Positions 6,503-12,849 of a stretch of DNA of 12,849 bases are shown here, one piece after another; the first letter of the stretch is position 1, and the number at the start of each line of letters is the position of its first letter. Made by a program: the position numbers and the translations under genes. The notes below the pieces were generated by a model that had not been told where the DNA came from, did no database searches, and was given only the letters and a program-made list of their open reading frames with translations. This DNA is from an uncultured Clostridia bacterium (GTDB taxonomy: Bacteria; Bacillota; Clostridia; UMGS1883): the NCBI GenBank assembly GCA_947624455.1, contig CANQKL010000035.1:1-12849 (forward strand). Direction: 5' to 3'.

Positions 6503-8437
6503 TTATTTCTGTGCTTTCTTTTTTGTTTGTATGCTGCGCCGCTTCATGTATACGGCGCTCATGGGAGGCAGATCCACGTCGATGGAGTACTGCATACCGT
6601 CAATGGGCTTCTTGTAAGAGCGTACCGTTCCAACGCTTCGCCCATCGCCGCCGTATATCTCGGCATTGGAGGAAAAGACCTCGACATAGTCGCCGCGCTG
6701 GGGAACCCCGACCCGGTATTTGTCATAGGCCACGGGGGTAAAGTTGCAGATGACGATGAGTTCGTCGCCCTTTTTTCTGCCCCGGCGTATGAAAGAGATA
6801 ACGCTGCGGTCGGCATCGTTGGCGTTTATCCACTGGAAGCCGTCCCAACTGTTCTCGATCTCGTACAGGGCCTTGTGGTTCAGATAGAAATGGTTGAGTT
6901 CCTTTATAAACCGGTGATACTGGGCGTGCTTAGGCAGCTCGAGCAAATGCCATTCCAAACCCTCGTAAAATCTCCACTCTATGACCTGCGCCAGTTCGCT
7001 GCCCATGAAATCCAGCTTTTTGCCGGGGTGCGCCATCTTGTACATCATCAGCGTCCTGAGCGAATCAAATTTTTGCCCCTCAAGACCGGACATTTTGCCG
7101 ATTATGCTGGCCTTGCCGTGAACCACTTCGTCGTGGGAAAAGGGAAGGATATAGTTCTCGCTGAAGGCGTACACCATTGAGAAAGTCAGGATGGAATGGT
7201 TGCCTTTGCGGAAGAAGGGATCCATGCTCATGTAACGGAGCATATCGTTCATCCAGCCCATATTCCACTTGTAGTTGAAGCCCAAACCGCCCTCGTGAGC
7301 GGGCTTGGTCACCAGGGGCCAGGCCGTGGACTCCTCCGCCACCATCAAGGTGTTGGGGAACTTCATAAATATGGTCTTGTTGAGAGTTTTCAAAAATTCT
7401 ATCGCTTCGAGGTTTTCGTTCTTTCCATATTTGTTGCGAACCCATTCGGTGCGGGAGTAATCCAGATAGAGCATACTGCTGACCGCGTCTACCCTCAGCC
7501 CGTCTACGTGGAACTTATCCAGCCAGAACATGGCGCTTGAGATCAGGAAGGATACCACCTGGGTCTTGCCGTAGTCAAATACCAGCGTACCCCACTCCTT
7601 GTGTTCGCCAAGGCGGGGGTCGGCGTACTCGTAAACGGGAGAACCGTCAAAGAGCCGCAGACCGTGGGCGTCCCTGGGGAAGTGGGCGGGAACCCAGTCC
7701 AAAATCACGGCTATGCCCTCCCGGTGAAGCTTGTCCACGAAATACATAAAGTCTTTTGGCTCGCCGTACCGGGCTGTCACAGCGAAATAGCCGGTGACCT
7801 GATATCCCCAGCTTCCGTCGAAGGGGTATTCGGATATCGGCATCAGCTCCACATGGGTGTAGCCCATGTCCTTGAGGTAGGGGGCCAGTTCGTCCGCCAG
7901 CTCCCGGAAATTGTAAAAGCTGCCGTCGTCATGCTGCTTCCAACTGCCGGCGTGCATTTCGTATATGAGCATTGGCTTGTCGTAGGGAGGAGTGACGAGC
8001 CGCTGCTCAATCCACTTTTCGTCCCCCCATTGGTAGCCCGACAGGTCGTAGGTGACGCTGGCTGTCTCGGGCCGGAGCTGACAGCGGAAGCCCACAGGGT
8101 CAGCCTTGTACAAAAGCTCTCCGGCCTTTGAGCGGATACAGTACTTGTAGTTTACGCCCTCCGGCACATCCTTGATGAAAACGTGCCAAATGCCCGTATC
8201 TTCCTGGGGGAACATGGGATCGGCTCCCACGTCCCAGCCGTTGAAATCGCCGACCACGCTGACTGCCACGGCATTGGGCGCCCAGACGGCGAAGCTGTAG
8301 CCCTCCGCGCCAAACAGGTTGGATCTGTGCGCCCCCAGAAATTCATAGCAGTTGTAGTTCTTGCCCTCGTTGTACAGATAAATAGCAAAATCATCAAGAT
8401 AAGGATTTCTTGCCTTGTTTTTCTTAGAGTTTTCCAT
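6503..8437 (-). CDS. glgB: 1,4-alpha-glucan branching enzyme (GH13)
   Basis: GlgB cuts alpha-1,4-glucan chains and re-attaches them by alpha-1,6 links. The 644 residues give a CBM48 module (about 28-100, with SFAVWAPNAVAVSVVGDFNGW), a GH13 barrel and a C-terminal beta domain. GH13 motifs are DGLRVDAV (312-319; nucleophile Asp317), VAEEST (366-371; acid/base Glu368 or 369) and SHDEVVHGK (434-442; Asp436). The branching-enzyme hallmark GGLGFNYKWNMGWMND is also present. The frame opens further upstream at 8500, but that extension overlaps the promoter at 8491-8519. ATG 8437, with GAAGGAG 10 bases upstream, is the better start. Two conserved stretches look drifted: KMSGLEGQKF where KMPGD-type sequence is usual, and MGSELAQVIEW where MG-EFGQ is usual. 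It is the first gene of the operon. Confidence 0.96.
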   Translation of the reverse strand: MENSKKNKARNPYLDDFAIYLYNEGKNYNCYEFLGAHRSNLFGAEGYSFAVWAPNAVAVSVVGDFNGWDVGADPMFPQEDTGIWHVFIKDVPEGVNYKYCIRSKAGELLYKADPVGFRCQLRPETASVTYDLSGYQWGDEKWIEQRLVTPPYDKPMLIYEMHAGSWKQHDDGSFYNFRELADELAPYLKDMGYTHVELMPISEYPFDGSWGYQVTGYFAVTARYGEPKDFMYFVDKLHREGIAVILDWVPAHFPRDAHGLRLFDGSPVYEYADPRLGEHKEWGTLVFDYGKTQVVSFLISSAMFWLDKFHVDGLRVDAVSSMLYLDYSRTEWVRNKYGKNENLEAIEFLKTLNKTIFMKFPNTLMVAEESTAWPLVTKPAHEGGLGFNYKWNMGWMNDMLRYMSMDPFFRKGNHSILTFSMVYAFSENYILPFSHDEVVHGKASIIGKMSGLEGQKFDSLRTLMMYKMAHPGKKLDFMGSELAQVIEWRFYEGLEWHLLELPKHAQYHRFIKELNHFYLNHKALYEIENSWDGFQWINANDADRSVISFIRRGRKKGDELIVICNFTPVAYDKYRVGVPQRGDYVEVFSSNAEIYGGDGRSVGTVRSYKKPIDGMQYSIDVDLPPMSAVYMKRRSIQTKKKAQK

Positions 8438-8490
8438 TGGATCAAAGCTCCTTCTCAGATGCGTTGGTATAGTTATATATATCTGATTAT

Positions 8491-8519
8491 ATTTTATCAA
8501 ATTTTTCCCAAATAGTCAA
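8491..8519 (-). promoter_or_regulatory. Promoter of the glgBCDA operon
   Basis: On the minus strand, TTGACT (8514-8519) and TAAAAT (8491-8496) are separated by 17 bases, a strong sigma-A match (5/6 in each box). The expected start is near 8484, leaving a leader of about 47 bases to ATG 8437. A TATAAT four bases downstream of the chosen -10 would need a 22-base spacer and is less likely. No clear operator or catabolite-response (cre) site is visible. Confidence 0.8.
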
Positions 8520-8535
8520 ATGTTTTTGAGAGATT

Positions 8536-8564
8536 TTGCACAAATTTTTTTTATTTTTTATAAT
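8536..8564 (+). promoter_or_regulatory. Candidate promoter of the rightward operon
   Basis: A perfect TATAAT (8559-8564) lies 17 bases after a weak -35 (TTGCAC, 8536-8541) within a very T-rich stretch. The expected start is near 8571, about 90 bases before ATG 8660. The poor -35 and the low complexity of the region limit confidence. It is back-to-back with the glg promoter, the -35 boxes being 16 bases apart. Confidence 0.5.
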
Positions 8565-8659
8565 TTTTTTATTTAGCCATGCAAAATTTGAAAAAATATG
8601 TATTTTTAAAGGAATTTAAAAAGTTTTGTGGAATAAAAAAGTATTGGAGGATGATATTT

Positions 8660-9283
8660 ATGATTTGCAAAATTTGTGGAAAAGAGGTAAGCGACGACGC
8701 GACTTACTGCGACGGCTGCGGCAGCCCCCTTGAAAACCCTGGCCGCCTGTCCGTCCAACCGCCTAAAACTGACCGCTCTCAAGCTGAGCAGCCTCAGGCT
8801 GAGCAGTCTCAGACTGAGCAGCTTCAAGCTGAGCAGCCTCAGGCTGAGCAGTCTCAGACTGAACAGTCTCAGACTGAACAGCTCCGAGTTGACCAGACTC
8901 AGACTGACCGGCCTCAAACTGAACTGACCCAGATTGAGCGGCCCTCGGAGGAGACTCCTCGCTGTGACGCCGAGCCTTCCGCCGAATCGGAGGGGAGGGC
9001 TGCGCAGGCCCCGCCCAAACCCAAAATAAAAAGCCATATGGCGCTGTCCATTGTATTGGCCGTTATTTTCAACAGTTGGATGCTTGGAATTCCGGCAATA
9101 GTTTTTGCGAGGGAGTGCGAGCTGGCGGCTGAGAAGGAACAGTGGGAGCTGGCGCGCCGGTTTTCCGGCAAGGCCTTGGCCTTTTCTCTCATAGGCGTAG
9201 CGTTCAATCTTGCCCTCGGCACATTCCTGGCTCTGGTGATCGTGGTGCTTGCCGCCGCCGGACCCAGCATATTTATGTGGTGA
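8660..9283 (+). CDS. Zinc-ribbon, CD225/dispanin-like membrane protein with Gln/Glu repeat linker
   Basis: This 207-residue protein has three parts. An N-terminal zinc ribbon has Cys3, Cys6, Cys17 and Cys20 (CKICGKEVSDDATYCDGCG). A disordered linker at 35-124 begins with twelve five-residue repeats of the type SQAEQ/PQAEQ/SQTEQ and continues acidic and Pro-rich. The C-terminal part (125-207) has two hydrophobic segments (about 127-149 and 170-200) around a charged loop. The pattern GIPAIVFA, then Cys, then AAEKEQWELARRFSGKA, resembles the CD225/dispanin fold. The ribbon would face the cytoplasm by analogy, but topology is not proved. The frame opens at 8579, but ATG 8660 is the only start with GGAGG correctly placed (9 bases). 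It is the first gene of the rightward operon, 7 bases before the next gene. Its function is unknown. Confidence 0.85.
   Translation: MICKICGKEVSDDATYCDGCGSPLENPGRLSVQPPKTDRSQAEQPQAEQSQTEQLQAEQPQAEQSQTEQSQTEQLRVDQTQTDRPQTELTQIERPSEETPRCDAEPSAESEGRAAQAPPKPKIKSHMALSIVLAVIFNSWMLGIPAIVFARECELAAEKEQWELARRFSGKALAFSLIGVAFNLALGTFLALVIVVLAAAGPSIFMW
8762..8941 (+). repeat. 15-bp tandem repeat array (12 units) inside the zinc-ribbon gene
   Basis: Twelve consecutive 15-bp units, consensus (t/c)ctcagactgagcag, code for pentapeptides such as SQTEQ. The middle units are nearly identical and the outer ones (PKTDR, LRVDQ, TQTDR, PQTEL, TQIER) have drifted. A higher-order 45-bp unit occurs twice, 8777-8821 and 8822-8866, differing at only 3 of 45 positions. 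Every unit is a multiple of three, so gain or loss of units changes linker length without a frameshift. Confidence 0.9.
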
Positions 9284-9290
9284 GGGACAA

Positions 9291-9749
9291 ATGATGGAAA
9301 ACCGCGCTGAATACGGGGAAAAGCTTTTCCTTAGCGGCTATAACTGCGCCCAGGCGGTGGTCTGCGCCTATGCCGATACGCTTGGCATTGAGGAGTCGAA
9401 GCTGCTGAAGCTGGCGGGCTCCTTTGGCGGAGGGATGGGCCGACTGAGAGAGGTGTGCGGCACAGTCAGCGGAATGTTCATAGTAGCGGGTCTCCTCTGG
9501 GGCAGCGATAAGGTGGGAGATAGGGAGGCAAAGAGCGCACATTACAAGATTATTCAGGACCTGGCGGCAAAATTCAGGGAAATTAACGGCTCCATAGTTT
9601 GTAAAGAGCTTTTGGGCCTGACTCGGCCCGAGGGTACATACGTCCCTGAGGAGCGCACTCCGGAATACTATAAAAAGCGGCCCTGCGCAAAATATGTGCG
9701 GCAGGCCATAGAAATCCTTGAGGAATATGGGGAGAGTATAAGTGTTTAA
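9291..9749 (+). CDS. C_GCAxxG_C_C family putative redox protein
   Basis: This 152-residue protein matches the small family named for its cysteine pattern. The four expected positions are Cys19 (YNCAQAV), Cys56 (VCGTVSG), Cys104 (IVCKELLG) and Cys132 (RPCAKYV), with the glycine-rich FGGGMG (45-50) before the second. Cys25 is an extra one. The CGAxxG motif reads CGTVSG here. The family is thought to be redox-active or metal-binding, but no reaction is established. Two adjacent ATGs (9291, 9294) follow the ribosome site AGGG; 9294 may be the real one by spacing. The gene starts 7 bases after the zinc-ribbon gene stops and overlaps the following ABC gene by 8 bases, so the three are co-transcribed. 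Confidence 0.88.
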   Translation: MMENRAEYGEKLFLSGYNCAQAVVCAYADTLGIEESKLLKLAGSFGGGMGRLREVCGTVSGMFIVAGLLWGSDKVGDREAKSAHYKIIQDLAAKFREINGSIVCKELLGLTRPEGTYVPEERTPEYYKKRPCAKYVRQAIEILEEYGESISV

Positions 9750-11478
9750 ACTTTTGAAATTTATGGGTAGCTATAAAAAGGAAACTGTTCTTGCTCCCCT
9801 TTTCAAAATGCTGGAAGCCTTTTTTGAACTGTTAGTCCCTCTTGTCATGGCCAGCATAATCGACGTGGGCATAGCCAATGACGACCGGAGCCACATCGTC
9901 AGGATGTGTCTGCTCATGGCGGCCCTGGGCCTTATAGGCCTGGTCTGTTCCATAACCGCCCAGTTCTTTGCGGCTAAAGCGGCGACAGGCTTCACGGCCA
10001 AATTGAAGCGGGCTCTTTTCGCCCATGTGCAGAGCCTCTCGTATACGGAGCTTGACGCCCTTGGAACAGGCAGACTGATCACCACTATGACCAGCGATAT
10101 AAATCAAGTACAAAACGGCGTCAACCTTGTGCTGCGCCTTTTTCTGCGTTCTCCGGTAGTGGTTTTCGGCGCGATGATCATGGCCTTCTCCATCGACGTG
10201 TCCTCGGCCATGACCTTTGTTGTGACTATACCGGCCCTGTCCGTAGTAGTGTTTGGAATAATGCTTGTCAGTATTCCGCTGTATAAAAAGGTACAGGCGG
10301 GACTTGACAGGGTGCTGGCGTCCACCCGGGAGAACCTTACAGGCGCAAGGGTGATTCGGGCTTTCGGCCAGGAGGAAAGGGAGATAGCCGACTTCAACGA
10401 AAAAAACCAGGCCTTGACCGGCATACAAAAGTTTGTAGGCCGTATTTCTGGCCTGATGAACCCGGTGACCTATGTCATTGTAAACCTTGCTACCGTTGTT
10501 CTCATCCACCGGGGAGCTTTACGCGTGGACAGCGGCGACATAACCCAGGGCGAGCTTGTGGCGTTGGTCAATTATATGTCCCAGATATTGGTGGAACTGG
10601 TAAAATTGGCAAACCTGATAATATCTGTGACAAGGGCTATAGCCTGCGGCAATCGTGTGCAGGAGATATTCCAGGTCGAAAGCTCCCTTGAGGACGGCGC
10701 GGCGGCCGTTCCAGAGGAAAAAGGAGATTACGCCGTAGAATTCAGAAATGTTTCATTTCGGTATAAAAACGCCGGGGCCGATTCCCTTTCCGGCTTGAGC
10801 TTCGCCGTGAAGCCCGGCCAGACCGTGGGCGTTATCGGCGGCACCGGCAGCGGCAAGACCACCCTCGTGAACCTTATACCCCGGTTTTACGAGGCCACCG
10901 AGGGAGAGGTTTTGATATATGGCAATCGAGTCTCGGACTATCCATTGTCCGCTCTGAGGGAAAAAGTGGCCGTTGTGCCGCAAAAGGCCGTGCTGTTTAA
11001 GGGTACCGTAAGGAGCAATCTCCTGTGGGGCAAACCCGACGCAACTGAGGAAGAACTGACGCGGGCGGTTCAGGCGGCCCAGGCGGCCGACGTGATTTCC
11101 GCCAAGGAGGAGGGGCTGGACAGCCCGGTAGAACAAAATGGGGGCAATTTTTCGGGCGGACAGCGCCAGCGGCTGACCATAGCCCGCGCCCTTGTGCGTC
11201 GGCCGGAAATACTTATCCTTGACGACAGCGCTTCGGCTTTGGACTACGCCACCGAGGCACGGCTTAGGAAGTCCCTTTCAGCTATGGACGCCACACTGTT
11301 TATTGTGTCCCAGCGGACTGCTTCCATTCAAAACGCCGATCTGATAATTGTGCTGGACGACGGCCTCGCCGTGGGCATGGGTACCCATGCTCAGCTCATG
11401 GAAAGCTGCGAGGTTTACAGGGAAATATATCAGTCTCAGTTCGGGAGGGGGGAGAAAACCAATGTCGGACAAAGCTAA
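9742..11478 (+). CDS. ABC exporter half-transporter, degenerate-site subunit of a heterodimer
   Basis: This 578-residue protein has a six-helix membrane domain (about 1-310) fused to an ATPase domain. The ATPase domain shows Walker A GGTGSGKTT (366-374), Q-loop VVPQKAVLF, signature SGGQ at 471-474, Walker B LILDD (491-495) and D-loop SALD. The catalytic Glu after Walker B is Asp495, and the switch His is replaced by Gln524 (VSQRTASI). Both changes are typical of the inactive-site partner in heterodimeric exporters such as BmrC/BmrD, LmrC/LmrD or TM287/288. The start is GTG 9742 with GGGGAG 7 bases upstream; it overlaps the previous gene by 8 bases. The opening FKLLKFMGSYKKE matches the usual family N terminus. 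The transported substrate, possibly a drug, lipid or peptide, cannot be read from the sequence. Confidence 0.94.
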   Translation: MFKLLKFMGSYKKETVLAPLFKMLEAFFELLVPLVMASIIDVGIANDDRSHIVRMCLLMAALGLIGLVCSITAQFFAAKAATGFTAKLKRALFAHVQSLSYTELDALGTGRLITTMTSDINQVQNGVNLVLRLFLRSPVVVFGAMIMAFSIDVSSAMTFVVTIPALSVVVFGIMLVSIPLYKKVQAGLDRVLASTRENLTGARVIRAFGQEEREIADFNEKNQALTGIQKFVGRISGLMNPVTYVIVNLATVVLIHRGALRVDSGDITQGELVALVNYMSQILVELVKLANLIISVTRAIACGNRVQEIFQVESSLEDGAAAVPEEKGDYAVEFRNVSFRYKNAGADSLSGLSFAVKPGQTVGVIGGTGSGKTTLVNLIPRFYEATEGEVLIYGNRVSDYPLSALREKVAVVPQKAVLFKGTVRSNLLWGKPDATEEELTRAVQAAQAADVISAKEEGLDSPVEQNGGNFSGGQRQRLTIARALVRRPEILILDDSASALDYATEARLRKSLSAMDATLFIVSQRTASIQNADLIIVLDDGLAVGMGTHAQLMESCEVYREIYQSQFGRGEKTNVGQS

Positions 11479-12849
11479 GACCCTGCGCAAGGTGCTGAGA
11501 TATATAGGCATACACAAGCTCTTTCTGGGGTTGTCAGTGATCCTCGCGGCTGCGTCGGTGGCCCTGACCCTCTATGTGCCCATCCTTGTGGGCGACGCGG
11601 TGGATCTGGCGGTGGACAAGGGACTCGTTGACTTTCAAGGACTGGCGGCGATACTGCTGAAGATCGCGGTCATAGTGGGAATAACGGCTCTTTTTCAGTG
11701 GCTCATGAACATTTGCAACAACCGCCTGACCTACAACGTGGTTCGGGATATTCGCCGGGACGCCTTTGAAAAAATCGAGATACTTCCTTTAAAATATATC
11801 GACGCTCACCCCACCGGCGAAATAGTCAGTAGGGTCATAGCCGACGTCGATCAGTTTGCCGACGGTCTTCTGATGGGGTTTACTCAGCTCTTTACCGGTC
11901 TTGTGACTATACTGGGGACGCTGGGCTTCATGCTGTCCATCAACGTTGGCATTTCCCTGGTCGTAATTCTCATAACCCCCGTTTCCCTGTTTGTGGCGGC
12001 TTTTATAGCAAAAATGACTTTTTCGATGTTCAAGCTTCAGAGCGAGACTCGAGGCGAGCAGACCTCGCTCATCGACGAGATGGTGGGCAATCAAAAGGTA
12101 GTTCAGGCCTTTGACCGTCAGGACGAGGTGCAAAAGGAGTTCGACGGCGTGAACGACCGACTGGAAAAATGCTCCCTCCGGGCGGTATTCTATTCCTCCA
12201 TCACCAATCCCGGCACCCGGTTCGTGAACAGCCTTGTGTATACGGGCGTGGGCCTGACCGGCGCTATTTCCGCCCTCAGCGGCGGCATAAGCGTTGGCCA
12301 GCTCTCCTGCTTCCTCAGCTATGCCAACCAGTACACCAAGCCCTTCAACGAGATCTCCGGCGTAGTCACCGAGCTGCAGAACGCCCTCGCCTGCGCCGCC
12401 AGAATCTTTGAGCTTATAGAGGAGGAGCCTCAAGCTCCAGACCCCGAGGACGCGGCGGAGCTTTCCGAACCCGACGGACGGGTGGAGTTAGAGAATGTGT
12501 ATTTCAGTTACGAGCCTGAGCAGAGGCTGATCGAGGACATGAACCTATCGGTGGCTCCAGGCAGCAGAGTGGCCATAGTTGGCCCCACAGGCTGCGGAAA
12601 GACAACGGTGATAAATCTTCTCATGCGGTTCTATGACCCTGTCAGCGGCAAAATATCAGTCAGCGGCACGGACGTAAGAGCTATGACCCGCAGCAGCCTG
12701 CGCCGAAGCTACGGCATGGTATTGCAGGACACCTGGCTCAGGGCGGGGACTATCAGGGACAACATTGCCATGGGCCGTCCCGACGCGTCGGAGGAGGAGA
12801 TCGTAGCCGCAGCCAAGGCCAGTCACGCCCACAGCTTCATAAAGCGCCT
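11462..12849 (+). CDS. ABC exporter half-transporter, second subunit (3' truncated by window)
   Basis: The reading frame is open from ATG 11462 to the window end (462 codons) and lacks its C-terminal part. It has a six-helix exporter membrane domain (about 1-320, with the coupling-type stretch HPTGEIVSRVIADVDQ at roughly 117-132). An ATPase domain follows with Walker A GPTGCGKTT (374-382) and Q-loop Gln422 in VLQDTW. The signature, Walker B and switch His lie beyond the edge, so whether this is the subunit with the intact catalytic Glu cannot be seen; the degenerate partner upstream predicts that it is. The start overlaps the upstream ABC gene by 17 bases, with a strong purine-rich ribosome site (GGGAGGGGGGAG) inside that gene. 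The two subunits should be made together and form one heterodimer in the cytoplasmic membrane. Confidence 0.93.
   Translation, partial: MSDKAKTLRKVLRYIGIHKLFLGLSVILAAASVALTLYVPILVGDAVDLAVDKGLVDFQGLAAILLKIAVIVGITALFQWLMNICNNRLTYNVVRDIRRDAFEKIEILPLKYIDAHPTGEIVSRVIADVDQFADGLLMGFTQLFTGLVTILGTLGFMLSINVGISLVVILITPVSLFVAAFIAKMTFSMFKLQSETRGEQTSLIDEMVGNQKVVQAFDRQDEVQKEFDGVNDRLEKCSLRAVFYSSITNPGTRFVNSLVYTGVGLTGAISALSGGISVGQLSCFLSYANQYTKPFNEISGVVTELQNALACAARIFELIEEEPQAPDPEDAAELSEPDGRVELENVYFSYEPEQRLIEDMNLSVAPGSRVAIVGPTGCGKTTVINLLMRFYDPVSGKISVSGTDVRAMTRSSLRRSYGMVLQDTWLRAGTIRDNIAMGRPDASEEEIVAAAKASHAHSFIKR

Noticed and set aside
8456..8485. CAGAT/ATCTG inverted repeat in the glgB leader
   Set aside because: Only 5 bp with a 20-base loop; easily expected by chance in this AT-rich stretch.
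8579..8659. 27-residue upstream extension of the zinc-ribbon protein
   Set aside because: ATG 8579 has no ribosome site and the stretch is AT-rich leader; ATG 8660 has GGAGG at 9 bases and begins right at the zinc ribbon.
8606..9037. 143-codon minus-strand open frame across the 15-bp repeat
   Set aside because: The Leu/Ser/Arg repeat translation is the complement of the Gln/Glu repeat. The plus strand has the zinc ribbon, the membrane segments and a proper ribosome site.
11789..12433. 214-codon minus-strand open frame over the second ABC gene
   Set aside because: The plus-strand frame from 11462 encodes an ABC exporter with Walker A and Q-loop; the antisense frame matches nothing.

Overview
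The window looks like chromosomal DNA of a low-to-mid GC Bacillota of the class Clostridia, possibly Oscillospirales; the family-level guess is weak. The reasons are the paired GlgC/GlgD ADP-glucose pyrophosphorylase arrangement, strong AGGAGG-type ribosome binding sites, consensus sigma-A promoters in AT-rich gaps, and the company of an MBOAT acyltransferase, a zinc-ribbon/CD225 membrane protein and a heterodimeric ABC exporter. I see no rRNA, tRNA, CRISPR array, insertion sequence or phage gene.

Left part, minus strand (1-1709). An MBOAT-family O-acyltransferase has its own near-consensus promoter and is followed after 12 bases by a second gene, of which only the first 26 codons are in the window. 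This resembles the usual two-gene cell-surface polysaccharide O-acetylation cassette. The MBOAT protein carries an internal duplication of about 45-50 residues near its N terminus.

Centre, minus strand (1785-8519). A five-gene operon reads glgB, glgC, glgD, glgA and then a CofE-like (F420-0:glutamate ligase superfamily) protein. It starts at a strong promoter upstream of glgB and ends at a 14-bp-stem intrinsic terminator. GlgC with GlgD makes ADP-glucose, GlgA polymerises it and GlgB adds branches, so the operon covers glycogen synthesis. No phosphorylase or debranching enzyme is in view. The last gene is the odd member, because its family is named for a cofactor with no known link to glycogen.

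Right part, plus strand (8536-12849). Transcription diverges from the AT-rich gap at 8438-8659. Four tightly packed genes follow: a zinc-ribbon/CD225 membrane protein with a 15-bp tandem repeat encoding a Gln/Glu-rich linker; a C_GCAxxG_C_C putative redox protein; and two half-size ABC exporter subunits whose reading frames overlap. The first ABC subunit has a degenerate ATPase site (Asp for the catalytic Glu, Gln for the switch His), as in asymmetric heterodimeric exporters. The second runs off the window end before its signature motif.

The gene content is mostly ordinary core and accessory Clostridia material. The points most worth a second look are the MBOAT internal duplication, the CofE-like gene at the end of the glycogen operon, and the repeat-bearing zinc-ribbon/CD225 protein. 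I did not find convincing evidence of a wholly new system.
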